Below are positions 55,349 to 64,000 of a stretch of DNA of 64,000 bases, one piece after another (positions within the stretch are counted from its first letter, which is position 1; each line of letters opens with the position of its first letter). The notes below the pieces were generated by a model. That model saw nothing but the letters and a program-made list of their open reading frames with translations, was not told the DNA's origin and made no database searches. The DNA is from Andreprevotia chitinilytica DSM 18519 (GTDB taxonomy: Bacteria > Pseudomonadota > Gammaproteobacteria > Burkholderiales > Chitinibacteraceae): positions 186,001-250,000 of the forward strand of contig NZ_JONM01000003.1 in assembly GCF_000711875.1 (NCBI RefSeq), read 5' to 3'. Made by a program: the position numbers and the translations under genes.

Positions 55349-56209
55349 CTACGGGGTCTTGCCTTCCGCCTCCGGCTGATACCAAAGCTCGGGCCGGTTC
55401 AGCGGTGCGCTCAACGGCAACCAGGCGTTTTCCAGCTTGATGTGGCGGCGTTCGCTCAGCCGCATGCGGCGCAGCAAGGCGTCGAAGTGCTGGTGAAACA
55501 GCCGTTGCAAGCTGCCGTCCGCCACGGCGGCTTCCAGGCCGCGGGTCAGGTCCGCCGCCAGTTGCGGGTGCTTGCGGCTGACGAAGAAGTAGAAGGCGGT
55601 CGGGTACTCGATGACGATGTGGCGATCCATGGTCAGGCCCATTTCGCTGTGGCTGGCCAGCTCGTCGGAAATCTCGATCACCGAACGCGGGAAGTAATCA
55701 AACCGCCCGGCGGACAACTGCTGGAAAAGCGCTTCGTAGCTGCTGGTGGTATCCACCTTGAGCCCGCTATCGCGCAGAATGCGGGTGTCTGGCCAGTCGT
55801 GCATCTGGCCGGCGGTAAATGGCTTGAGATCGAAGCGGGTCGCCACATTGGCGAACAGATCTGCGCGGGAGGCTTGCAACAGCGCGATGCGCCAGCCGAT
55901 CAGCCCGCGATCGATCGGGATCAGGACCGGCAGCAATGTTTTTTCGCGTTCCACATCGGTCATGGTCCACACGATGTCGACCGAGCCGCTGTTATCCGCG
56001 ATCTCCTGAATCACCCGGCTTTGCACCATCACCAGTTTGGATTGCTGCAGCGTGTACGGCTTGCCGGATTTTTCCACCGCCAGCTTCAGCACGGCGAGCA
56101 TGTAATCGAGCTGCGGGTCGTGTTGCGCTTGATGGCGCGGATAGATGATCGTTTCGCCACAGGCCACGGTCATCATTGCCCAGCAACACCATGCCACCCA
56201 CCATTTCAT
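55349..56209 (-). CDS. Periplasmic solute-binding protein, family 3-like
   Basis: The 286-residue protein has a signal peptide (MKWWVAWCCWAMMTVACGE, with a cysteine near the cleavage site) and the two-lobe fold of family 3 solute-binding proteins, judged from the VDIVWTMTDVEREKTLLPV and FDYFPRSVIEI segments. No transporter gene is nearby. Such orphans can act as sensors or partners of chemoreceptors or cyclases. The substrate is unknown. An AGGAG ribosome binding site supports the start at 56209. Confidence 0.78.
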   Translation of the reverse strand: MKWWVAWCCWAMMTVACGETIIYPRHQAQHDPQLDYMLAVLKLAVEKSGKPYTLQQSKLVMVQSRVIQEIADNSGSVDIVWTMTDVEREKTLLPVLIPIDRGLIGWRIALLQASRADLFANVATRFDLKPFTAGQMHDWPDTRILRDSGLKVDTTSSYEALFQQLSAGRFDYFPRSVIEISDELASHSEMGLTMDRHIVIEYPTAFYFFVSRKHPQLAADLTRGLEAAVADGSLQRLFHQHFDALLRRMRLSERRHIKLENAWLPLSAPLNRPELWYQPEAEGKTP

Positions 56210-56267
56210 CGCGTGCTCCTCTGCCCCCAATGTTTTGGTCTAGCTGGGTGGAGGGGTCTTGGCAAGT

Positions 56268-57161
56268 TCAGCGAGAGAAGCGGTTCACCGCCAGCTGAAT
56301 GGTCATGGCCTGGATCGCCACGGTGTCGCTGATCGGCGTGGCATAGCCGCCGCCCATCGTGAGCGCGACCGGCACACCGAAACGGGCGCAGGCATCGAGC
56401 ACCAGCGCATCGCGGCGGGCGAGGCCATCCTTGCTGAGCGCGAGTTTGCCCAGGCGGTCGCCGGCATAGCAATCCGCGCCGGCGAGGTAGATCACGAGGT
56501 CAGGGTGGGCGAGGGTGAACAATTGCGGCAGCGTGCCGGCGAGCGTAGCCAGATAGTCGGCATCGCCGGTGCCGTCATCCAGTTCGATATCCCAGTCGCT
56601 GGTCTCTTTCTGGAACGGGAAATTGTTCAGGCCATGCATGGAAAAGGTGAATAGCGCCAGCCTATCTGCGAGCGTGGCGGCGGTGCCGTTGCCTTGGTGT
56701 ACGTCCAGATCGATCACCAATGCGCGTTGGATTGCGCCTTCGGCCAGCAAGACCTTGAGCGCGACGGCGCTGTCGTTGAACACGCAAAAGCCGCTGCCAC
56801 GATCGGCATAGGCGTGATGCGTGCCACCAGCGAGGGTCGCGCCGCAGCCCTCAAGCAGCGCAGTCCGGCAGGCAGCGAGCGTTGCACCGACGGAGTAGCG
56901 CGAGCGGGTGACGAGTTCGGCGCTCCACGGTAGCCCAATGGCGCGTTCTTCGGCTTTGCTGAGTGTGCCGGTGGCGAGTTTGTGCAGGTAGTCCGGCGTG
57001 TGGGCGGCGCTCAGTTCGGCATCGCTGGCGGCCGGGGCTTCGAGGATCAATGGGGCGGCGAAGGCGTGTACGGCCTCGTAGAGCAGGCGGTACTTGATCA
57101 TCGGGAAGCGATGACCGTCCGGCAGGGGTAGGGGGTGCTGGTCGGTACGGTAGATTTTCAT
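56268..57161 (-). CDS. Histone-deacetylase-family hydrolase
   Basis: The 297-residue zinc hydrolase belongs to the AcuC/HDAC superfamily. The opening MKIYRTDQHPLPLPDGHRFPM is typical, and the zinc site is DLDVHQGNGT plus the later aspartate in AGADCYAGDR. The active-site His-His pair is in GGTHHAYADRG. Bacterial members deacetylate lysines or small acetylpolyamines; the substrate is not defined here. The start at 57161 gives the family N-terminus. It is followed on the same strand by the binding-protein gene. Confidence 0.9.
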   Translation of the reverse strand: MKIYRTDQHPLPLPDGHRFPMIKYRLLYEAVHAFAAPLILEAPAASDAELSAAHTPDYLHKLATGTLSKAEERAIGLPWSAELVTRSRYSVGATLAACRTALLEGCGATLAGGTHHAYADRGSGFCVFNDSAVALKVLLAEGAIQRALVIDLDVHQGNGTAATLADRLALFTFSMHGLNNFPFQKETSDWDIELDDGTGDADYLATLAGTLPQLFTLAHPDLVIYLAGADCYAGDRLGKLALSKDGLARRDALVLDACARFGVPVALTMGGGYATPISDTVAIQAMTIQLAVNRFSR

Positions 57162-57194
57162 GCCGATGCCCGGTACTCCTTGTCGATGCACAGT

Positions 57195-57291
57195 TCCCCC
57201 CTTCTCGAAGGGGGCTAGGGGGGATTTCGACGGCATCTCAAGTTGCAATGGCGCAGAAATCCCCCTCGGTCCCCCTTCAAAAAGGGGGAGG
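57195..57291. repeat. Palindromic CCCCCTT/AAGGGGG repeat
   Basis: CCCCCTTCTCGAAGGGGG and CCCCCTTCAAAAAGGGGG form two hairpins, and the flanking GGGGGGATTTC and GAAATCCCCC are also inverted copies. This is a known style of intergenic repeat in proteobacteria. It lies between lolD and the deacetylase gene. Confidence 0.75.
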
Positions 57292-57342
57292 CCAAAAGCT
57301 GCAGCGCCTTGAACAGGCGGTTAAGAAACTTTAAACAGCTTA

Positions 57343-58065
57343 TCAAGTCGCCTGCACCACCGGCGCTTCCACAAACTGCCCATCCGACAAATGCAGCGTG
57401 CGCTGGCATTTGGCCGCTAACTCGATATCGTGCGTGACGATGACAAAGCTCACGCCGAATTCGCGATTCAATTCCAGCATCAGCGCGAACACCGATTCGG
57501 CTGTGTGCCGATCCAGATTGCCGGTCGGCTCGTCGGCCAGCACGCAGGCCGGTTTGGTGACCAAGGCGCGGGCGATGGCGGCGCGTTGGCGCTCGCCGCC
57601 CGACAACTCGCCCGGCTTGTGTTCCAGCCGGTGCCCCAGGCCAACGCGCTCCAGCATGGCGGCGGCGATCTGGTACGCCTCAGCCTTGGGCATGCGGCGG
57701 ATCAACAGCGGCATGGCGACGTTTTCCACCGCCGTGAATTCGGGCAGCAGGTGGTGAAACTGATAAACGAAGCCGAGCTTTTCATTGCGCAGCTGCCCGC
57801 GTGCGGTTTCCGACAAGGCGAATGGATTCACATCGCCGATGCGTACGCTGCCAGCGCTGGGGGCATCGAGCGCGCCCAGCAAATGCAGTAGCGTTGATTT
57901 GCCGGAGCCGGATGAGCCGACGACAGCGACGGTTTCGCCTTCATGCAGCGAGAAGTTGATGCCCGTGAGCACGGGCGTTTCCAGCTTGCCGGCCTTGTAG
58001 GTCTTGGCAAGGCCGGTGGCGTGCAGGATGGCGGGTTTGGAGGTATTCATCGCGTCATTACTCAT
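57343..58065 (-). CDS. lolD: Lipoprotein-releasing system ATP-binding protein LolD
   Basis: The 240-residue ATPase powers removal of outer-membrane lipoproteins from the inner membrane with LolC. It has Walker A ([10 protein letters not shown]), the signature LSGGERQR, Walker B (CVLADEPTG) and the H-loop (VTHDIELA). The start at 58065 overlaps the lolC stop by 8 bases, which couples their synthesis. The [18 protein letters not shown] segment is typical of LolD rather than MacB. Confidence 0.95.
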   Translation of the reverse strand: MSNDAMNTSKPAILHATGLAKTYKAGKLETPVLTGINFSLHEGETVAVVGSSGSGKSTLLHLLGALDAPSAGSVRIGDVNPFALSETARGQLRNEKLGFVYQFHHLLPEFTAVENVAMPLLIRRMPKAEAYQIAAAMLERVGLGHRLEHKPGELSGGERQRAAIARALVTKPACVLADEPTGNLDRHTAESVFALMLELNREFGVSFVIVTHDIELAAKCQRTLHLSDGQFVEAPVVQAT

Positions 58066-59293
58066 AGCGCAGTGCCTCGGCCGGGTTGACGCGGCTGGCG
58101 CGCCAGCTCGGGTAAAGCGTGGCGGCGAGCGATAGCAGCAGCGAAATCACCGCAATCGACGTCACGTCGCTGGTCTGCACGCGCGAGGGCAGTTCGGTGA
58201 TCAGATAGACATCCGGCGAGAGGATTTGCGTGCCGAGCACGCGCTCGATGAAGGGCACGATGCTGCCGATATTGAGCGCCACCAACACGCCGCCCACCAC
58301 GCCAGTACCCGCGCCGATAAAGCCGGACAGCGCGCCTTGCACCACGAAAATCTTCATGATCGAGCCGGGCGATGCGCCCAGCGTGCGCAGGATGGCGATG
58401 TCGGCCTGTTTGTCCGTCACCAGCATCACCAAGGTGGAGACGAGGTTGAAGGCGGCTACTGCCACGATCAGGGTCAGGATGATGAACATCATCCGCTTCT
58501 CGATTTCCACGGCGCGGAAGTAGGTCGGGTTCTCTGCTGACCAATCGGAAACCAGCATGTCCGGCATGGTGCGGTTGATTTCGCGCGCGGTCTGGCGGGC
58601 GTTGAACAGGTCATCCAGCCGCAAGCGCAGGCCGGAAACCGCCTCGCCGGTGCGGAACAGCTTTTGTGCATCGTTGATCTGGATGAGCGCGAGGCCCGCG
58701 TCGTAGGGGTAGTAGTCGGCGCGGAAGATGCCCACGATGGTGAACTGGCGGAAGCGCGGAATCAGTCCGGCCGGCGTGACCTGGCCTTGCGGCGTGATCA
58801 ACGTGATCTTGTCGCCCTGGCGCACGCCGAGTTCTGCTGCCAGTTGCCAACCAATCACGGTGCCGAATTCGCCCGGCCGCAGATCGGAAAGCTGGCCCGC
58901 CGCCATGTGTTGCGCGACATCGCTCACGGTGGGTTCAAGCGCCGGGTCGATGCCCCGCATCAGCACGCCCTTGACCTGGCTGCCGTTGGCCAGCAAGCCC
59001 TGCCCATAGACATACGGTGCAGCGGCTTTTACATGTGGGTTCTGGGCGGCGGTTTTCGCGGTCGCGCGCCAATCGGTCAGCGTATTGTCCGCGCCGGTGA
59101 TCTGCACATGCGCGGCCATGCCGAGGATGCGGTTGCGCACTTCCTCCTGAAACCCGTTCATCACCGACAGCACGATGATAAGTGCCGCCACCCCCAGCGC
59201 GATGCCGGCGATGGAAACCAGCGAGATAAACGAGATGAAGCCGTTGCGGCGTTTGGCGCGCGTATAGCGCAAGCCGATGAGCAGTTCGTACAT
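58058..59293 (-). CDS. lolC: Lipoprotein-releasing system permease LolC
   Basis: The 411-residue inner-membrane protein has one span near the N-terminus, a large periplasmic domain and three spans near the C-terminus, as in LolC/LolE. The opening [28 protein letters not shown] is diagnostic. No separate lolE is present, so a homodimer may replace the LolC-LolE pair, as in bacteria with a single permease. Together with lolD it forms a two-gene operon. Confidence 0.94.
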   Translation of the reverse strand: MYELLIGLRYTRAKRRNGFISFISLVSIAGIALGVAALIIVLSVMNGFQEEVRNRILGMAAHVQITGADNTLTDWRATAKTAAQNPHVKAAAPYVYGQGLLANGSQVKGVLMRGIDPALEPTVSDVAQHMAAGQLSDLRPGEFGTVIGWQLAAELGVRQGDKITLITPQGQVTPAGLIPRFRQFTIVGIFRADYYPYDAGLALIQINDAQKLFRTGEAVSGLRLRLDDLFNARQTAREINRTMPDMLVSDWSAENPTYFRAVEIEKRMMFIILTLIVAVAAFNLVSTLVMLVTDKQADIAILRTLGASPGSIMKIFVVQGALSGFIGAGTGVVGGVLVALNIGSIVPFIERVLGTQILSPDVYLITELPSRVQTSDVTSIAVISLLLSLAATLYPSWRASRVNPAEALRYE

Positions 59294-59416
59294 GGTCGGC
59301 CGAGCAGGAAAACAGGCCGCGAGTTTAGCACGCGGCGATTACTGCACCGCAGCGAATGGCGCGGCCGGCTGCAAAAGTGTTTGTAGGAATACGCTGACGC
59401 ATCTGACGGAAACTAT

Positions 59417-59430
59417 CTGACTTTAGTCAG
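59417..59430. promoter_or_regulatory. Palindrome upstream of cfa
   Basis: CTGACTTTAGTCAG has perfect 6-bp arms around TT, 54 bases upstream of the cfa start. It may be an operator; no regulator is assigned. Confidence 0.35.
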
Positions 59431-59483
59431 TCTAAAAGAGAGCTATTGTCATCAATTCGTACGCTTCGTGAGTGGAGGACACC

Positions 59484-60689
59484 ATGTTCTGGAGCCAACG
59501 ATTCGAGCAGTTCGTGGCAACACTAAGCCAGGGCAGCAGCCTGCCGCTGGCCTTGCATCTCTGGAACGGCGAGCGCTACGCTTTTTCGCCAGAGCCGACC
59601 GTCACGCTGACCCTGCCATCCCAATCTTCCCTGATGTATTTCTGGCAGCCCAGCTTGCACAAGTTGGGGGAAGCCTATGTGGAAGGGCATCTCCATATCG
59701 ACGGCCCACCGCATGACATCTTCAAGGTGGGGGTGGAGCTGGCCAGCCGCTTTCTCAAGCCGACCAAGCGCTTGCGCCAGCTGCGCCCGGCTTTGCGCCA
59801 CCGCCGTGAGCAGGATGCCGAGGCGATCCGCTATCACTACGATGTTTCCAACGCGTTTTACCGGCTCTGGCTCGACCGCAATATGGTGTATTCATGCGCC
59901 TATTTCGAAGACGGCGAAGAAACACTGGATGAGGCACAGGAAAAGAAGCTGGATCACATCCTGCGCAAGATCCAGCTCAAGCCGGGCGAAACGCTGCTGG
60001 ATATCGGCTGCGGCTGGGGCGCGTTGATCCTGCGGGCCGCGCGGGATTACGGCGCCAAGGCAACCGGCATTACGCTGTCCGAACAGCAGTTCGAGCTGAC
60101 ACAACAGCGCATTCACGCTGCCGGCCTGCAGCATCGCTGCAAGGTGCTGCTGTGCGATTACCGCGATATGGAAGGCCGTTTCGACAAGATCACCAGCGTG
60201 GGCATGTTCGAACACGTGGGCCTGAAAAACCTGCCGGCGTATTTCGGCAAGATCCATTCGCTGCTGAAAGAGGGTGGATTGGTACTCAATCACGGCATCA
60301 CCTCCAGCGATCTCGACGGCGGCGATACGCCCTACGGCAGTGCGGATTTCATTGATCGTTACGTTTTCCCGCACGGTGAATTGCCGCATGTGAGCCTGGC
60401 AATGCGCGAGATGGCCGGGGCCGGGCTGGAAGTGGTCGATGCCGAATCGCTGCGCCGTCATTACGCCAAAACATTGACGATCTGGGCTGAGCGTTTCGAG
60501 GCGAACGCCGATCAGGTGCGCGCGATTGCCGGAGAAAAACGCTACCGGATCTGGCGTCTATATTTAGCGGGGTGCGCATGGGCGTTTCGCAATGATTGGG
60601 TTTCGATCTACCAGCTGCTGGGCTGCAAGGCCGGCGGCCCGGAGCAGAACCCGTTGCCGATGTCGCGAGGTTATCAATACGAGAGCTGA
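59484..60689 (+). CDS. cfa: Cyclopropane-fatty-acyl-phospholipid synthase family protein
   Basis: The 401-residue enzyme uses S-adenosylmethionine to convert double bonds of membrane lipids to cyclopropanes. The N-terminal domain (about 1-110) precedes the methyltransferase domain with the SAM motif LLDIGCGWGALIL, then GMFEHVGLKNLPAYF. AHYDVSN-type RYHYDVSNAFYRLWLD is also conserved. A GGAGG ribosome binding site fixes the start at 59484. The promoter region has a palindrome. Confidence 0.93.
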   Translation: MFWSQRFEQFVATLSQGSSLPLALHLWNGERYAFSPEPTVTLTLPSQSSLMYFWQPSLHKLGEAYVEGHLHIDGPPHDIFKVGVELASRFLKPTKRLRQLRPALRHRREQDAEAIRYHYDVSNAFYRLWLDRNMVYSCAYFEDGEETLDEAQEKKLDHILRKIQLKPGETLLDIGCGWGALILRAARDYGAKATGITLSEQQFELTQQRIHAAGLQHRCKVLLCDYRDMEGRFDKITSVGMFEHVGLKNLPAYFGKIHSLLKEGGLVLNHGITSSDLDGGDTPYGSADFIDRYVFPHGELPHVSLAMREMAGAGLEVVDAESLRRHYAKTLTIWAERFEANADQVRAIAGEKRYRIWRLYLAGCAWAFRNDWVSIYQLLGCKAGGPEQNPLPMSRGYQYES

Positions 60690-60704
60690 CACAAGAGGAT
60701 TGCC

Positions 60705-61061
60705 ATGACGCGCCGGACTGCCCAATTCAAGGCCCTATCCAAGATCGTGTTGTCCTGTGCGTTGGTGGTGCCATTGTCACTGGCCCATGCCGAAACCCCC
60801 GAGCAAAGCGGGGCGCGTGTTTTCCTGGCGAATTGCGCCGCTTGCCACAAAGCGCCGGGTGTTGATGGCTCGCCGTTATTGGGCGATGCCACGGCATGGA
60901 AAGACCGCATGGCCGGCGGGCGCGACGCGCTCTACACCAGTGCCATCAAGGGTTTTACCGGCTATTACGTGATGCCGGCCAAGGGTGGGAATGCGGCGCT
61001 GAGCGATGCCGAGGTGAAGGCGGCGGTGGATTACCTCCTCAACAATTCCGGCGTGCACTGA
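60705..61061 (+). CDS. Class I cytochrome c (c5-like)
   Basis: The 118-residue protein has a signal peptide (about residues 1-30), one haem site CAACH (NCAACHKAPGVDG), and a methionine ligand in YYVMPAKGGN. The spacing fits the short cytochrome c5 type, a periplasmic electron carrier. It lies 15 bases after cfa on the same strand with a GAGGA ribosome binding site, so co-transcription is likely, though the functional link is not clear. Confidence 0.93.
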   Translation: MTRRTAQFKALSKIVLSCALVVPLSLAHAETPEQSGARVFLANCAACHKAPGVDGSPLLGDATAWKDRMAGGRDALYTSAIKGFTGYYVMPAKGGNAALSDAEVKAAVDYLLNNSGVH

Positions 61062-61107
61062 GCATTCGGCGGTGCCGGTGTTTTCAAAGACCGCGAGGCG
61101 GCACGTG

Positions 61108-62049
61108 ATGCGCCATCTGCTGCAGGCGTTCGCTGGCTTGTTGCTGCTTGCCGGCGCTTCATCCGGGCTGGCCAGGGAATGCGTGTCGGTCGTGGCGGCG
61201 GGGGGCGGCTATGGTTTTTGGGGGCAGGTCAAGGCCGGCGCCGAGCAGGCAGGGCGCGATCTCAATATCGATGTGTATTTCCGTGGCCCGAACGATGAAG
61301 CCGATAGCACAGTGCAGATCAAGTTCATCGATGCCTTTCTGGAAAAACATTGCCGGGTATTTGTCATTGCGCCGGCCAGCCCGCAGGTGGCCCAGCGGGT
61401 CAATGAATTGAAACGGCGGGGCATCGCCACCGTCTACATCGATCGCGATATGCCAGGGTCGGATGTCGCGGGCATCGTCTCCACCGACAACTTCAAGGCC
61501 GGGCAGCTGGCCGGCCAGATGATGGCGCTCGAACTGAACGGGAAAGGAAAAGTCGCCGTCCTGCGGCTCAAGAAGGGCATCCCTTCGACCGACCAGCGAG
61601 AAGCCGGCTTTATCGAAAGCGCCAAAAGCGCCGGACTGGATGTCGTGGTGGATCAATACATCGGCTCCGGGGTCGGCGAGGCCCGGGCCAATGCGGCAAG
61701 AATCCTTGGCCAGCTGCGCGTGCCGGTGGATGGCGTATTCACGCCGAATGAATCGACCACCTATGGCGTCATCTCCGCGCTGCAGGATCTGGGCCGAAAA
61801 GCGCGCATCGTGCATATCGGCTTCGATCTCAACGACTTCTTCCGTCAGTCGCTACAAACGGGGGGACTCTACGGCGTGGTCGTGCAACGCCCGTTCGAGA
61901 TCGGCTACACCGGGGTGACGATGGCGTATCGGGTGATGAACGGTGAAAAGCCCGACAACAAGAATATCGATACCGGCGTTTCCTTCGTGACCCGCAAGAC
62001 GTTCGAGCAGACCGGCGCTTCGGGGCCATTGCCGTTGATACGGCCATAG
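61108..62049 (+). CDS. Sugar-binding periplasmic protein, RbsB/LacI-like
   Basis: The 313-residue protein has a signal peptide (MRHLLQAFAGLLLLAGASSG) and a type I periplasmic-binding fold: VVAAGGGYGFWGQVKAGAEQAG, YIDRDMPGSDVAGIVSTDNF, and VHIGFDLNDFFRQSLQTG. These match sugar-binding proteins such as RbsB. No permease or ATPase is nearby. The start at 61108 has GAGG 10 bases upstream; an ATG at 61072 adds a basic extension before the signal peptide and is less likely. Substrate unknown. Confidence 0.85.
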   Translation: MRHLLQAFAGLLLLAGASSGLARECVSVVAAGGGYGFWGQVKAGAEQAGRDLNIDVYFRGPNDEADSTVQIKFIDAFLEKHCRVFVIAPASPQVAQRVNELKRRGIATVYIDRDMPGSDVAGIVSTDNFKAGQLAGQMMALELNGKGKVAVLRLKKGIPSTDQREAGFIESAKSAGLDVVVDQYIGSGVGEARANAARILGQLRVPVDGVFTPNESTTYGVISALQDLGRKARIVHIGFDLNDFFRQSLQTGGLYGVVVQRPFEIGYTGVTMAYRVMNGEKPDNKNIDTGVSFVTRKTFEQTGASGPLPLIRP

Positions 62050-62100
62050 CTGGACTGCTCAACCTTGCAGGAACACGCCGCGCCGGCAAGGTCGATGGGC

Positions 62101-62982
62101 TCAATGCGCTTGTGCACTCTGCCAGCTCGTGGCGTTGTCCGTCAGCCATTGCGCTGCGAGCTGCCGGTTGTCCTGATCGTTCGGATGAAACCCCGGTTTC
62201 AAATAGGCCAGCAGCGGCCCACTGCAACGCCACAGCGCGCCATTTCGGCCCAGCAACAGCTTCGTCGCCGACCACCAGCTACCCGGTTTGAACAAACTGC
62301 CATCGCGCCACAGGTTGAGCCCGGTTTGTGCTGTCGCTTCCAGCGAAAACAGCACGACGACGTACAGATACCAGGCGATGCGACGCATGTAGTTGCCACC
62401 CAGGGTTTGATAGAGATCGAAGGCGACCGCCTTATGCTCGGTCTCTTCCGCCGCATGCCAGCGCCACAGCGTTTGCATGGTCGGATCGGCGTTGGCGAAC
62501 CAGTTTTGATACCGCAAGGTGCCATCGGCAAAGACCGCAGTGCAGTGCTCAAAGGCCGCGGTAATCGCCAATTGGTGCAGCGGGTGCAGGTTGTATTTGC
62601 GGCAAAGCGCGATGCGCCAAGCAGTCCAATGTTGCACGTGGTTGACCAGACCTTGATGAGCCAGATGTGTGTTGTACAGGTGGTGCAGGTGGCGGTGTGT
62701 TGCTTCCTGCCCGACAAACTGGCGGACGATCTCGCGCAGCTCGGCGTGCTGCGGATCATCTGGCAATAACGCGATGCCGGCACGCACGGAATCGATGAAA
62801 AACTGCTCGCCGACCGGAAAGCTCATCGACAAGGCGTTGTAGTACATGCTCAGAAACGCATCGCCGCCATGCCAGTGCCGGGCAAAGCCGCGTGACAGAT
62901 CGATGGCCAGTTTGCGGACGAGGAGTGGGGAGGGCGTCTGGTTCATGATGCGCGGCTTGATTGTCGTGGTGAATGTGAGCAT
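62101..62982 (-). CDS. Predicted metal-dependent hydrolase, PF10118 family
   Basis: The 293-residue protein has ferritin-like metal ligands spread along helices: the FPVGEQFFIDSV segment, VGQEATHRHLH, AFEHCTAVF and HAAEETEHKAVAFD. This is the pattern of PF10118, a di-iron type family of unknown substrate. A hydrophobic helix (IAWYLYVVVLFSLEATA) lies near the C-terminus. The start at 62982 keeps the family N-terminus TTTIKPRIMN; ATG 62946 is possible. It is divergent from a TetR regulator and probably controlled by it. Confidence 0.82.
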   Translation of the reverse strand: MLTFTTTIKPRIMNQTPSPLLVRKLAIDLSRGFARHWHGGDAFLSMYYNALSMSFPVGEQFFIDSVRAGIALLPDDPQHAELREIVRQFVGQEATHRHLHHLYNTHLAHQGLVNHVQHWTAWRIALCRKYNLHPLHQLAITAAFEHCTAVFADGTLRYQNWFANADPTMQTLWRWHAAEETEHKAVAFDLYQTLGGNYMRRIAWYLYVVVLFSLEATAQTGLNLWRDGSLFKPGSWWSATKLLLGRNGALWRCSGPLLAYLKPGFHPNDQDNRQLAAQWLTDNATSWQSAQAH

Positions 62983-63024
62983 TGTTCAGTTTCCGGCCGG
63001 TGGCCTCAACTCGCTTAATGCTCA
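62976..63024. promoter_or_regulatory. Inverted repeat between the hydrolase and TetR genes
   Basis: TGAGCATT (62976-62983) and AATGCTCA (63017-63024) are perfect inverted repeats, and TGTTCAGTTTCC/TGCTCAGTTTTC form a direct repeat inside them. The layout suits binding by the TetR product. Binding is inferred. Confidence 0.5.
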
Positions 63025-63034
63025 GTTTTCAATC

Positions 63035-63679
63035 ATGCCCGCACCGAAGAACAGCCATCGCGGCGATGCCGCGCAAAACATGCGTAAACAGCCAAGCCAG
63101 GATCGTGCGCAACGCACGATCGAGACGATTTTCGAGGCGACTGCTCAGATTGTCGAAGAGCAGGGTGAGTCATCGTTGACGACCAACAAGATCGCGCAAA
63201 AGGCCGGTTTTTCCATCGGCACGCTGTATCAGTACTTCCCGACCAAGGAGGCGATCCTGCTGGCGCTGATCAACCGGAGCCGCCGCAAGGCGATGGACGA
63301 GATACAGCAGATGCTGGAGCGGGCGGTGCGAGAGAAGGCCGATCCGCAAACCATCCTGCGCGAACGCATCCGCATGTTGATCGAAGCCTTTGGTGCTGGC
63401 GGCAGTGCCAAGCGGGCGATGATCCGGCTGGCCTGGCGCATGGATCATCACGAAAACGTGATCCAGGCCATGCGCGAAGGGGCGGAGCAGATCGCTTTGG
63501 CGATGAGTCAGCTCAACTCGCCAGCGCTGCGCCCACCTAGCCCGGCGATGATTTTTGTGCTGAGCCGGGCGGTGATGGGCGCGATACGCAGCGCCTCGCT
63601 GGAGAATTCGCCGCTATTGGGGACGCGGGAGTTTGAGGATGAGTTGGTGCGGATGGCGTGGGGGATGTTGCGGGCATAG
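63035..63679 (+). CDS. TetR family transcriptional regulator
   Basis: The 214-residue protein has the TetR helix-turn-helix at about residues 38-75: QIVEEQGESSLTTNKIAQKAGFSIGTLYQYFPTKE is the typical run (split here, motif positions given). The C-terminal ligand-binding part is unassigned. The start at 63035 is uncertain (63080 is also possible), since neither has a clear ribosome binding site. It is divergent from the PF10118 gene, with an inverted repeat between them, so it probably represses that gene and itself. Confidence 0.88.
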   Translation: MPAPKNSHRGDAAQNMRKQPSQDRAQRTIETIFEATAQIVEEQGESSLTTNKIAQKAGFSIGTLYQYFPTKEAILLALINRSRRKAMDEIQQMLERAVREKADPQTILRERIRMLIEAFGAGGSAKRAMIRLAWRMDHHENVIQAMREGAEQIALAMSQLNSPALRPPSPAMIFVLSRAVMGAIRSASLENSPLLGTREFEDELVRMAWGMLRA

Positions 63680-63689
63680 AGGTCAAGCG

Positions 63690-64000
63690 CCGTTGGCGCA
63701 GGTAAAGGCGTTACATGCCGGTTCCGTCTGGCGGACGGGCTTTAGCGCCGATGGCGCGATTAAAAGCATTACAAGCGGGAGTTCGTCCCGCAGGCCGACT
63801 CACTTTCTTTGTCTCGCCAAAGAAAGTAAGCCAAGAAAGGCGACCCTGCAAAAGCGTCTGGCGCAAGCGCCAGATTCCCCCGCCAGCCAGCCCGTCACAG
63901 GCGGGAATCGAAAACTCGGGCTAAAGCCCTCAAACACTCGATCCCCGAAACCCCCGTGCCGGTCTGGCTGGCGGGGCGCTTTTGAAAGGGGGGGCAGACC
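63690..64000. repeat. Cluster of dispersed hairpin repeats at the right edge
   Basis: No gene is seen in the last 321 bases. ACTTTCTTTG and CAAAGAAAGT pair at 63802-63827, followed by GCCAAGAAAGGCGACCC, a widespread intergenic repeat of proteobacteria. Shorter GGCGC hairpins precede it (AGCGCC-GTT-GGCGC and AGCGCC-GAT-GGCGC), and a GC-rich CCCCGCCAGCCAGC stretch follows. A short open frame across the repeat is not a gene. Confidence 0.7.

Noticed and set aside
63715-63924. A 69-codon open frame near the right end
   Set aside because: It lies entirely in a dispersed hairpin repeat whose translation is often mis-annotated as a small protein.

Overview
The window comes from a moderately high-GC betaproteobacterium, probably of the Neisseriales. 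I infer this from gene order rather than from any database search. The markers are the block fimV-truA-trpF-trpB-trpA-accD-folC-dedD-cvpA-purF-metZ, the operon rpsF-priB-rpsR-rplI, lapA-lapB next to ihfB and rpsA, a lolC-lolD pair, and a lipase followed by its own foldase. No rRNA, tRNA, prophage, insertion-sequence transposase or CRISPR array was recognised.

Layout. 0-5 kb: an Rrf2 regulator with a partial NAD(P)-binding protein, a DUF1223 gene broken by a one-base frameshift, pgsA, an MFS permease and an HD-GYP phosphodiesterase. 5-15.4 kb: a long co-directional block that makes aromatic amino acids, nucleotides and the cell envelope (aroF, META/DUF4377 protein, tyrA, cmk, rpsA, ihfB, lapA, lapB, pyrF, ugd, rfaE1). 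15.4-19.2 kb, minus strand: a diguanylate cyclase, the S6-PriB-S18-L9 operon and fdxA. 19.3-34.1 kb, plus strand: gluQRS, fimV, truA, the trpFBA genes, accD, folC, a SPOR protein, cvpA, purF, metZ, and a guanidine-II riboswitch driving a Gdx exporter. 34.3-43.4 kb: cstA with a doubled YbdD protein, an LplT-PlsC-like fusion, a chemoreceptor, anmK and tyrS. 43.7-48.7 kb: an orphan GAF histidine kinase, a small zinc-finger protein, and a membrane/redox gene cluster (two DCC proteins, an SDR-DoxX fusion, DUF2269) that appears to be controlled by a GbsR-like repressor through matching palindromes. 48.9-64 kb: lipase and foldase, tandem repeats, a Sel1 protein, a very large CpdB-like lipoprotein, a solute-binding protein, a histone-deacetylase-like hydrolase, lolDC, cfa, cytochrome c, a sugar-binding protein, and a PF10118 protein divergent from a TetR regulator.

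The most unusual content is non-coding. Two copies of a roughly 266-bp element (2607-2872 and 26132-26398) share fixed 12-bp inverted ends and the same multi-hairpin plan, yet most of their stem sequences differ while staying complementary. Each begins exactly on the G of the upstream gene's TAG stop codon and ends just before the next start codon; one copy separates trpB from trpA. A second, shorter family (32338-32436 and 47517-47625) shows the same logic: a conserved core with locus-specific complementary arms, sitting 2 bases after a stop codon. A 165-bp tandem array and several other hairpin repeats lie in the last 14 kb.
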